From Nautilus pompilius (Eukaryota; Mollusca; Cephalopoda; Nautilida; Nautilidae): a stretch of 64,000 nt of DNA. The DNA lies in the NCBI GenBank assembly GCA_018389105.1, contig JACATO010000612.1, positions 186,001-250,000 of the forward strand. The letters run 5' to 3'. Below, in pieces: positions 12,601 through 24,600 of the stretch; within the stretch, counting starts at the first letter, position 1, and each line of letters starts with the position of its first letter. The translations under genes and the position numbers were made by a program. The notes beneath the pieces are model-generated. The model saw nothing but the letters and a program-made list of their open reading frames with translations. It had not been told where the DNA came from and searched no databases.

Positions 12601-15600
12601 TGTCAGTTTGTTAGGAACAAGAATAAATCTTAAGACAGGTTGTAGCATGAAGAGCCTCCACCACCCTGTTTGGAATTGAATCACTGATATTTTTTAATCT
12701 CAGTCTGATCCGGGGTCCTCCATATCCATGTGAGAACTTTCTTTAATTCTGCTATATTGGCAGGATGTGGATGGGTTGCTCTCAACTGATGATTCTGCAT
12801 AGGCACTCAATCAGATTCATGTCAGCACCAATACCCAGGGACGAAGTTGAGCACCTCGATTTATTCTTCTTCCACACTGTGTTCACATGAGAGGTGTGAC
12901 ATTTATTGCCATTTTGTTACAGTATTGGTAGGTGTGTCTTTAAAATGGCAATATCTCAAGCAGAATTTAGACATTTTGTGGTAACTATTAATAATATTAA
13001 TTTTGTGTTTCCACCATGTCAGATTGCAACTCATACCATGATGCACTTCCATTCTCAACCGCAAACTGAAGATGTAGAGGTTGAAAGCCATATGCCTGCA
13101 CTAAACCAAGCTGCATTCTCCAGTTTTGAATTGCTGAAATCAGAATGCATCAAAGAAGCCTACATGCTGCTAATACTTGAGGGGCTTGCTGGACATTTTC
13201 TCTGACCATTCCTTTTGAAAACACTTTACTTCTATTGGATAGAAGAGATTTCATTTGTGCTACACCCCTTGTGTGGCCAAGTGAGTGATAATGTTGGATT
13301 GTCCAGCAAAAGTTGTTGGTTAATGTAGACATAATGGCACATTTTTGTAATGTCTCTACTAAAGGTTTTCCAGGTCATTTTGGTAAAGCAGTGATATTTT
13401 CGCCTTGGTAAAGTTGAGATCTTTGGCAGTCAGTTGTTGACCCTGGCCTAGACTTTGCATGGTCCATAACAAAAGCTCAGGTAAGGTTGATAGTAATGGA
13501 CTCTGTTATCTGCCTACCTAGATGCTTAACAACATTTACATAATTATACCAGCAACATGCAAATTTTAGTCAAATGCATACATTTTTTTAGGGTAGCCAA
13601 ATTAATGTTTTTTATTTATTTTCAAAGTTGAATTTTTGTTGTCTTATTTGTAGAAAACATTTCTTCATCTCTTTTATTACAGCACACTAACTTGGTTGTG
13701 GTTGTAGTAGTTTTGTCAAATATTATGGGTATTTTATTATTGTGCACTTCTGTTCTTAATGCAAGATTAGCAGGGGCTTCTTCAATGTGTTAAACTTCAC
13801 CAATCTGACTTCTCTGACTGTGGATTTGTATGGGCTTCATTTGTGACTATTCATATTCAGACTGCTAGTTCTCAGTCAGATAAACATTCTAGAATCTGAG
13901 TGGCTGCTAATTTCCAGTATGAGATTGTAAGTACCATCAAGTTCAGTGTTTGAATTAGAGTGATAACTGTTTAGCTTTTGGTTTCTGATTTCTTGTAATC
14001 ACTTGGCGTAATTGAGTTAAGTTTCCTCAGCTAGCAGCTGTCATTTTCGGTTTGCAATATGTTTTTATCCCTTTAAAAAAAACAAAAAACAAACTACAGA
14101 CAATATTTTATAAGAATTTCCACAATCTGAGAAAAGTAAAATGTAACCAGCCAACTTTGACCTGCTTCATAGCAAACATGGTGAGGAGTCAGGCTGTTGG
14201 ACTGGGACAACAGGCTTTTTCACTCTGTCCCTGATAGGGGAAATCTGGCCCCTTCTTGCTTGTGTCACTTTAGAATGTAAAGTACACATTTGTTTTGCAT
14301 GGCGTCCAGATGCTTGTCTCGTCTTGTTCAAGCTTCAAACCACTGGTGGTATTAGAATCCTTATTTACCAAAACATTTTAATCTAGCTTCGATTTTCATT
14401 TCTTTAATTTGTTTAAAATGATTGTTTAAAATACTTTTTTTTTTTTTTTAATTTCAGCGGGACTTGATTATATCGCTGTTAACAAAATTCTGGATTTTGC
14501 TCCTGGGGTTGGCATGCAGGTGTTGAAGGTCAATATCCTAGATGACCTTGGCCGCCCTCAGGTTGAAGGTGGTGAGGCCTTCGAACTTGTTCTTCGCATG
14601 CCAATAGGTGCAGTTTTGGGTGAACCCAGCATCTCCACAATTGTCATCAATGACACTATCTCGGATGGTACGTATTACAAAACATGCTATCAAGAAGTTT
14701 CTTGTATAAAGTTAAAAACATTTAATTTCCTTCCTGCTAAAAACCATTTTACCTTAACAGCAAAGATGATGGTATTTGTAAATATATGTATTTTAAAAAC
14801 ATTATTTAAATTTTTTTACTTCAGTACCCACAATGCAGTTCAAGGATAATGAGTATGTGGCATTTGAAAATGATGGTAGAGTGACCGCCTATATTGTCCG
14901 CAGTGGAGACCTCAGTCAGATATCAATGGTGAGGTGTTACACTCGTCAGGGGACAGCACAAGTTATGATGGATTTTGGTGAGCGAACAAACACCAATGAT
15001 TCTGTTGTCATATTCTATCCAGGTGAGTGGGCCCGCCCCCCCTTTTTCCCCCCACCTAATTTATTTGTGATATTCTAGTTCTGTTAGTAGGTAGAAAAGA
15101 AATTATCACACGATATCTGTGTGAGCAGAGAGTATGTGTGATTTGTACACCTTAAACATGAATGCAAATCCGTAGGTTCTTCAATAATGATGTTTCTGCC
15201 ACTGTTGCTATTTTTCGATATATCCATCGGCCTTACCACAAGATAAAAAGTTGTCTTGCAGTTAATTCTTCTTTTCCATCCAGCAGACACATGAGGTTGG
15301 TTTTTTTTTGTTGCTCTATTTACTGGGTTATTATATACCGATGTAAAGAATAGGTCAAACACCCAATTGTGAAGAAATAGGAAGTTTATTCCTTTGTGGC
15401 AATCACTGGTTTAAACTAAAAGCCTGTAGCAGTATGTATTGATTTTTTTTTCTCCAAACAGACTCATTCGTAGAATGTAGTTTTAGTGATTGTCTTATCA
15501 AATAAAAAGGGTGAGAGAAGCAAAGAGAAGTGATGTAATTATATACCAAAACTGGCAAAAAGAGAGTTAATAACGTTATATCCTTAGTGACAAGCAGTGC

Positions 15601-18600
15601 ATTTCTCATTTGCTTATTTATGAATTATTCTTTGAAGTCTCCCCAAAATAAGACATTATTAAGGTATCCTTGTTCTGAATTTATCAAAACAGATTTGTCC
15701 TGCATAAACAATGAAACGAATACCAAGGTGTATCTGTCGGGTATGGTAAGTCTGTGACAGTTAGTAGAAAAGGTTATCTCTGAAGATGGGCAATATATTA
15801 GACAATGTAGTCAGTTTTGAGTAACCTGACAGAGATTTTGTTTGCATCAATATTAATATCATTAAAGTGAATAGTAGATAAGAGAATCTATTGAATATTT
15901 TGTTAAAAAACAAAAAAACACAGTGATGAATAGTTTTGTCAGAGGTTAATGATTTTAAGTTTTCAAGAGTCAGCCAGGTCTTTGGTTTGGTTGTTTTGAA
16001 CATGTTCTTTTCAGTTTTCAAATTTAGTTCGACTAAGCCTTTTTATGGCTGAATTAAACTTGTACACCAGTTGTACAGAAAAGGTGTCATTCTATAAACT
16101 GAAGAACATGGTACATCTTGCTGGGAATTTACAAATGTAAGTCTTGTTTCTTTTATCATTCAATTAAGCTTATTATTTCTTAAGCCACCATTATTTTATC
16201 TGCCTCTGAAGATACTGCTCTGACTTATCAGTGGCGGTGTTTTTTTTTAAATTGAGTTTTCGTGGAAAAGGTTGATGGACTGTTTATCACTTTATTACTT
16301 GAGATTCTGAATATGCTCCATCTTGATTTACTTTCTTACCATCTACTACATTTTAGCTACATCCTTCCCCTGTATCTGATGCACCTTTTGCCCTGATGGA
16401 TGATGATGTTGCCTTTCATGATTAGCTAAAATTGCAGTATTTTTTGTTATGGCTTTAATTGCTGCTTCTCTTTATCTTCTTGAAAATACAGCTAAATAAT
16501 TCTGATGGTTAAATCTTTGTCACCCCTCTCCCACCCTTTCATTTGGAGTTTTACTGGGCCACATCTGATTTGTGAGTGGAGGATCCCCTTGTCTGATACA
16601 TCATTTATCTCTGAAGCCAATTTCTGGAGAACCTGTGGGAAGTTCACTTGGTTAGCTTCACGAAGAAAGGCTCTTTGTTGTTTGAAGGCTTCCATATCCA
16701 CACAGGGAATCATTCAAGGAAGGATCATATTTTTGTGCTTGGAACCACAGTACAAATTTAAGAGAGTTGATGCATTTAAAAGATTGGTGGAAAAACTGCT
16801 ATTTTAAATTGGCTGTTTTCTCAGATACTATCTATGGTATCTACATTCAGTTCTCAGAATCTCTTCTTGATGGGGTGAGGTTGTGTTTCAATGCAATTGA
16901 ACCCTAACCCAAGTGACTTAGCCATTGTCATACTACCAGAAATTGGATTATTTTCAGCCTGTTTATGTAGCTGTTTGTTAAGCACAATGACTGTTTTCTG
17001 CTCAACACAATTTTTCATCACCCCCATTTAGACTCAGTTTTGTAATTGTTGCCTGGTATACAGCAAATAACAAATTCAAACATTTTGCTCATTGCTTACA
17101 AGCGTATGAATCCACAAACCAAACCTACCACATTTTTCTCCAGGTGTTTCAGTTTTAGCCATTGGTTCACCTGTATCTTGAATATTCTATACAGCTATGG
17201 AGTCCATATTTAAAAATAAGTTATATGAAAATATTGGACAGGTTAGATTCTCTAGAATCTTGCCAAGTGCTATGCATTTTGAATAAATAGAGATCGAAAT
17301 TAACAGATTCGTTGGATTTGATTTTCAGGATGGCTGAATAAGACAGCAGAGATCCTGATGACATGCTCCTTTCTTGATATTCTGCCTGGAATACTTTTGT
17401 CATAAAGTCTGCCATGCCACTGAGCTCTACTGTTCTTCAGTCATACTTCTGTCACATGTCTGGTCTTCCAAAATATCGAGATCAATAGCATCATCCTTGA
17501 CAGCAGTGTGTCTTGGTCTCTGACCAATTCCACAGCCTCTCTCCTTATTTCTGGTTTTTAACATGAGCATTGTGACAGTTTGTTTCCTTAATTATAAATT
17601 GGCTCTGATTAAAGCAGAATTTCTCTCTAGTGGAATTGTAAAACAATACTACAGGCATTAATTATGAAATCTTGCATATTTCAATTTAAATATCACATCA
17701 ATGAACATTTATTTTCCAGGATGGTCCTGTACAAACCATGGTGACTTCTTGTCCCTTCACTACTGTCTAGTACCATCCTCCCAAGAAAATACTACATTCT
17801 TTAGTACAGAGACCACATGGATATCAAAACAATGCTTAATTGGCTCTATTATGCAAAAAAAATGACCACTCTGTATTCATATGTTGATTTGATGATGACT
17901 TTTGTCACTTCTGTACATTTAAATAAATTAAACCACCTGTCAGACATAAAAAACAAACAAACACAAGAAACGTTTGTTCCGAGGTCATAAAAGTAGTTCT
18001 TATTGGTTGACACGCTGAGGTTAACAGAACTGATTTGGATTCTTCTAAAAGTCACATTTTTTCTTCTATTAATCTCTTGACACTATTTTTTGGGAGGGGA
18101 TTTAAACCTTTCATAATTGTGTTTTTTTTTTTTTTTGTTTTATTTTGCATAGAAACTCTTTTCCATACAGTAAAACATCTTGCCTTCTTTGAGACATGCC
18201 CCCCCAATCCAGTTGCTGCTGAGGTCAGGCATTACAGCAATCTGGGGTCAGTCCAGGTCACTTAACCTACAGTTATGGCTCTCTTAGGACTGAAATATGG
18301 CCACCACTTCCCTGATAAATGTGTGTCTGTACCAGGCAACCAACCATCAAGGTTTGAGAATGTAGGGGCAGTTTTAGACAGTTGTGTTGATCTGTGCACC
18401 CATGGTTTTCTAAGGTGTCCACTAGATCCTTAACCCCTTAGGGAGATATTTAAAGTTTTATTGTCAAACAGCTTCAAGGACAGTGTGGCTGGAGATGGAA
18501 TGATTGAGAAATCCCTCATCAGCTATTAAAGTCAGTTTCTTGTGAGGTAGGATAGGGTGGGATAGGGGAACAGTGGAGCCCTGTCCAGTTTTATCTCCTG

Positions 18601-21600
18601 ATATTTTTATGACCCTGGGTCTGTAATCCCTCTGGTCAGTTTCATTAGAAGTTTGTGAAGGGCATAAAATTTGAACAATGACCATAGGGGAAGAGGGAGC
18701 AGAGTTTGCAGATAACTAACCTCTTCATCAGAACTTGATAAATTGGTGGCAGGATATTGCTACAATTAAAAAAAAAAAACAAAAAAAAAGGAGAGAAAAT
18801 TATAAGGCTGTGGTTAAAAGAAGGAAATTCTGAAACAGGGAAAGAGAGCCTCTTAAAAGAGCCTTAATTATTAATCTTTCTCTGCCAAAACAACAATATG
18901 AGAGAAAAAATCTGTATGCATATATTTGTCCAGCACACACGCATATACATGCATGCACGTGCACATGTGTTTAATGTTTCAAGGATGTATTGGTGTTGTG
19001 AGGTAAGGGAATAATGAATGGCAAACAAAACATAAATCGCTATGATTTGTATGGGCTGCTAAGCTCTTCTTTGTAATAATTCGAGCTTGTAGTAGAAAAC
19101 CCATTAAGCTAAAGTGAGGGTGTTGTTAGATTAACCCAAATGACCTGCTGATCCTAAATTGAAAGATGCTTTTATTTTTGCTTCAAAGTCTTAAGATCAA
19201 AAGGACAAAAGAAATCTTTCAGCAATAATTTTTGTTCTTATTTTAAATTTATTACCAACAATTAATATTAAGCATTGTTTGTGATGATTGGCTTGTTAAA
19301 AAATTTATGAATTTTAGTTTCTGTACATGCACATTTTTTCCTCCAAAATTATTCATGTTTTAGTTGATTTGTGTTATTAACTTCTCTGTAGTTTGTCTAA
19401 TTTTTAAAATGTATTTAACGCAAGCTGGATAAATAAGGAGAAAGAGAAGAATAAAGTGTGGGCAGTTCTAGTGTCTGAATGAAGTACAATCCTTGTTCAT
19501 AAAACATTGTTGTCCCTTTTATCGGATGTTCTCAGCAGCTGAAAATAAATGTTAAGTTTTCTCTGTCAAAACTTTACAATATGACTGTTCAAAGTGATGG
19601 AGTGCTAGCATCAGGGTTTGGTTTGAGTTTTCATTGAGCCAATCACATGTTGATAAACCACTGATTTCTTGTATAAAAATGGAGTTATATGAAGTCCCAA
19701 GTCATTTCTTGTGACTGGGAGGCAGGAGATTTTACAGACGACCTGCCTCCCCACCCCACAAACACCTTCCCACTCTGGAGTTAGGGTTTCCATTTTGAGA
19801 TAATTTGAAGTGACTAAGCACCAAATAGCCAAAAAAGATTCCATGTATCTCAAAAAAAAAAAAGTGTCCATTATACCTGAGCATTTTAAAAACTGGTTAA
19901 TGTCTTCAATGACGAGGGGTGTAGATACAAGAAATCTACCTCTGGGTCAGAAGATAAGTATGTATCAGTGACAAGCTGGAGAAATTGGCACTTAACAGCA
20001 ACTCTGGATCATAGCAACCCTTAATAGCTCCAGAGATAAGCTAGTATGCCTTACCACTGTTAGACATCTAAAGGATGTAGGAATTTGCAGTCATGTCCCT
20101 GTTTGAGAACTATTACTCAAAGCAACCCCCACCCCAATCTTTAAGGGGGAAATGAGCCACACTCACAAGGACTTTTTGGGGGGGAGCATTCCTATGGATA
20201 AATGGATCTCTGTTTGAGATATTTTGTTTCAGATGAAGAGATTATGTCTGGTGATGTCTAAGCTAATGAATGCATCAAAGAACAGTGCTTTGTGCCAACT
20301 GTGAGCATGATGAAAAGAGTGGTTACACTGTGTGGACATTTTGTGGGGAATTCCACTGGAGGTATCCACAAGTTAGATGGAATTATGAAAATATAAGATT
20401 ACTATTGCATTATTTTCCATAAGCATTATATATATATATATACAGGTACATCTCAAAAAATTAGAATATCGTGGAAGAGTTCAATATTTTTTGTCAGTTA
20501 TTTCAGAAAGTGAAAATTGTATATATTCTAGACTCATTACATGTAAACTAAAATTTTTCAAGCATTTTTTAAATTCTAATTTTGATAATTACGGCCTACA
20601 GCTGAAAAAAAATGGAAAAAACGTATCTCAAAATATTAGAATATTCCATTTCGAGTTTGAGTAAATCACTATTTATGCAGTATAAATACCACGAATCTCT
20701 CAGTCTGGTTCAACCACAATCATGGGGAAGACTAATGACTTGACAGTTGTCCAGAAGACACTCATTGACAACCTCCATAAGGAGAGTAAGCCACAGAAGG
20801 TCATTGCTGAAATGGCTGGCTGTTCACAGAGTGCTGTATCAAAGCATATTCATGGAAAGTTGACTGGAAGAGAAAAGTGTGGTAGGAAAAGGTGCACAAG
20901 CAAGAGTGATGACTGCAGTCTTGAGAGGATTGTCAAGCAAAGCCGATTCAAGAACTTGGGGGAGCTTCACAAGGAGTGGACTGAGGCTGGAGTCAGTGCA
21001 TCAAGAGCCACCACGCACAGATTTGTCCAGGAAATGGGCTACAAGTGTCACATTCCTAGTGTAAAGCCACTCCTGAACCAGAGACAATGTCAGAAGCATC
21101 TTACCTGGGCTAAGGAGAAAAAGAACTGAACCGTTGCTCAGTGGTCCAAAGTCCTCTTTTCAGATGAAAGTAAATTTTGCATTTCATTTGGAAATCAAGG
21201 TCCCACAGTCTGAAGGAAGAGTGGAGAGGCACAGAATCCAAGTTGCTTGAAGTCCAGTGTGAAGTTTCCACAGTCGGTGATGATTTTGGGTGCCATGTCA
21301 TCTGCTGGTGTTGGTTCACTGTGGTTTATCAAGTCCAAAGTCAACGCGGCCGTCTACCAGGAGATTTTAGAGTGGTTCACGCTTCCATCTGCTGACAAGC
21401 TTTATGGAGATGCTGATTTAATTTTCCAGCAGGACTTGGCACCTGCCCACAGTGCCAAAACTATTAGTAACTGGTTTGCTGACCATGGTATTACTGTGCT
21501 TGATTGGCCAGCCAACTCACCTGATCTGAACCCCATAGAGAATTTATGGGGTATTGTCAAGAGGAAGATGAGAGACACCAGACCCAACAATACAAACCAG

Positions 21601-24600
21601 CTTAAGGCCGCTATCAAAGCAATCTGGGCTTCCATAACACCTCAGCAGTGCCACAGGCTGATCACCTCCATGCCAAACCATATTGATGCAGTGATTCATT
21701 CAAAAGGAGCCCAGACCAAATATTGAATGCATAGATAAACATAGTTTTCAGAAGTTTGACATTTCTATGTTATAAATCCTTTTTTAAATATTTTTTATTG
21801 ATCTTATGAAATATTCTAATATTTTGAGATAGTGGATTTTTGATTTTCATGAGCTGTAAGCCTTAATCATCAAAATTGAAACAAAAAAGGCTTGAAATAT
21901 TTCACTTTATGTGTAATGAATCTAGAATATATGAAAGTTTCACTGTTTGAATTACGTTACGAAAAAAAATGAACTTCCACGATATTCTGATTTTTTGAGA
22001 TGCACCTGTATATAGCTGGCCAAGGATTCGCTTTTTAGCAGTTGAATTAACCAGAACATAAGTTACTAAAATACATAGACTGGCTGCTGCAATTGCAAGA
22101 ATTATTGCCTATTGAGCATCTTCAACGAAGTGAGGAGCGGATACTTTGGCAACCCAGCAAACTGGAGAAAACATCAACTGTGCAGCTCTCGTTTATTATC
22201 ATGAGTGTTTGTCTGACGGGACACAAAAATTTGAAAGAATAATAACAAAATAAACCGAACTCATTGTTACCTAATAATAACCCAATATTTGTCCAAAATG
22301 ATATACTATTTTGATGAAAAATGAAATTTAAAATCCCCATTTGCTTCCAATAAGTACATGTACAAATTTTCTTTTTTTAAGGAATAAGAGGAAATGTACA
22401 TATTTAAAAAAAGCAGGGGGGTACTGGATTAACATGTGGTCAAATTAAATATCCCTATGTAATCTTTTTGAAGTAGTTTTTAGTCTTTCTAGTATACGGC
22501 TGTCTGTACCATTAAAAAGCCATCTGAAGGAGATGTACAGATGCTAACTTGTAAGTGCAGATGTGGGGATATTTGATAAAAATAAAACTTGGCAGTTAAT
22601 ATGAATGCATGTTTGGGTGGGTGTTTCTTCTTTTTTTATTTTGTGAAGTGCGAAAATACGATTAGCAGAGGAATTTAAGTTATTTTCAATGCAATGGACC
22701 GCGATGCCGTCATTGACTGGAAGGAAACCTGAAGCCAACCGTTAATTTCATGTTTCATCGCGCGAGCAGCAAAGTTGTTGTTTTTAAGTGTTTACTTTTG
22801 GCAGAATGGAAGAACTTTCTCTGTGGTTTGCTGTGCCAGCGGTAACTCTCAGCAAACAAACAAATGGGCGGCTGGAGCCTGAAATAGAAATGGCTGCAAG
22901 CACCAAAGTAGCTGCCAGAATAAGCGTCAATGTTTTTAATTGCTTTGGTTCTGCTTCCTGAGTCTTCCCATATCTCTTGACAGTGTGGTGCCGTGAAAAT
23001 TTCTCTCCTAACAGTCAGGTGAACAGTTTCGTCATTAGAGAGGAAACAACACAAGGACAAATAAAGAATTTCCACAGGTGTTGGGGTTAGGAAGGGGCTA
23101 TGATTTGTGTTGCCATTGATTTTTCAAAGTTTTATCGAATACTGGGATTGAAAAAGAAAACAAAAACACTTACATGTTCTTTGTCTGCATGCATTTGCAC
23201 ATGTAATTTAAAATTCCTTGATTTGTTTCTCATGGAAGTTATTCTTTTCTACTTGGTTTATTTTACAAACATGTAAGTGACTTGTTTGTTTTGGGCAGCA
23301 TGCTGGTCCAGTGGTGGACTGCTGGGATCAAGGGCCTTGACTCAATTCCCACCCAGCGCTGACTCAGTTTGGCATCACCAGCATGATTTTTTCTTGCTCT
23401 TCTGCACCAGTCAGCCACAGGTTTCCTCCATTGTCTAAGGTGAAGAGGGAAAACTGTAAACTGAAAGCAGTGGACGACAGATCTTGGTCCATGATACTCT
23501 GGGCGGAAACAAATGTCATGCAAAACCAGAGAGATTCTTTATCATTAGCACTATAATAGAACCTATTAAAACAAGAACAGAAGATGATATATTCCTCTTT
23601 TTTTTCTCTTCAGAAAGTAGATTGGTTGGTTAAAGAACTTCTCCATCATTACTAACTGAATTCATTAATGAACTAGTTCAGTTACTACTATGAGACATGC
23701 CCAGACTAACTATCTATCGACTGTCTATCACAAACTATGATAAATCTGTCATTTAGATAAAAAACAAAAAATCATGTAAGCATTGAAAATTTTAAAAAAA
23801 GAAAAGCGTCATCAATACTGAAATCTTTCAAACAAGCAAATTAACATGGGAAACACATCTCACGCTTTACAATAACGATTTATGATCAGAGTTACCTGTT
23901 GTAACCAAGAACAGGTGAAGGTTAAGTTTTTTCAGCTTATGCACACAACTGAAATGTTTCTAACAGTAACAGGGGGGAATTTTCTATGTTAACACAAAAA
24001 TTAGTTTTATCTAAGCAGCAGATTTAAAAAATAAAAAAATATATATCACGGTTCTGGAGTTACAAGTTGTAGAAACAAGAGAATATGAGCTGAGATGTAA
24101 TGGAAAGGTCAGTCTTGGGTACCCATGTTTTTTTGTGTGTAGATGTTTACTTTACACCCTGAATTCTTTGAACACGCTGAAGTCTTGAGGGAGGAGTTGT
24201 TTTAAATAACTACCCACCTAAATGTCAAAGCAGGACTTAGAACAGTCAGCATTGCGTGGATACTGCTGATCCCTTTTTTTGTTGCTTTTCTTCATCAGTC
24301 AGATGGAATAAAGTTTTGTTCACTGCTTTTTCAAGATGTCCAATGCTGAAGCAATGTGCGGTGTTAAGGGGAAGTAATTATATCCACACATCTAGAGCGT
24401 CGCTATCTTCAGTCATTTTTAGGTGATTTATGGCTGCTCATTAGGGATTTAAATCTGACAAATAATTATTGAATGTTTGGTCTTTAGCGTTGTACTAATA
24501 GCCTTTTGATGAAAAAGAAAAGAAAACAAGCGTACATTTCTTTAAAGCTGTAAGCAGATGCATAAATCTCACACCATCCCACCTCATGAACAATGAGAGC

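Larger units (their letters stand above)
8022..14457 (+). other. FREM2 intron holding two transposon relics
   Basis: Contains the pogo-like relic (10000-10965) and the decayed Tc1 (12557-13340). The rest is AT-rich and unrecognised. The open frame at 11218-11547 (-) resembles no family I know. Confidence 0.55.
20443..22008 (+). mobile_element. Tc1-family DNA transposon, nearly intact
   Basis: The 1,566-bp element is flanked by TA on both sides (20441-20442 and 22009-22010), inserted in a (TA)n tract. Its terminal inverted repeats are about 206 bp long and start CAGGTRCATCTCAAAAAAT. Each arm carries two copies of a TCTCAAAA-ATTAGAATAT motif, one outer and one inner, an IR/DR layout in which transposase binds the repeats. 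A single transposase frame lies between. Length, repeats and target duplication are all as expected for a full-length copy; only two nonsense codons spoil it. Confidence 0.95.

Noticed and set aside
21127-21213. TGA read as Trp (code change) in the transposase
   Set aside because: Host exons use TGG for Trp and the element is a single copy here, so simple nonsense mutations explain it better.
22755-23075. 106-codon open frame on the - strand
   Set aside because: No recognisable motifs, and lies in a long intron next to repeats.
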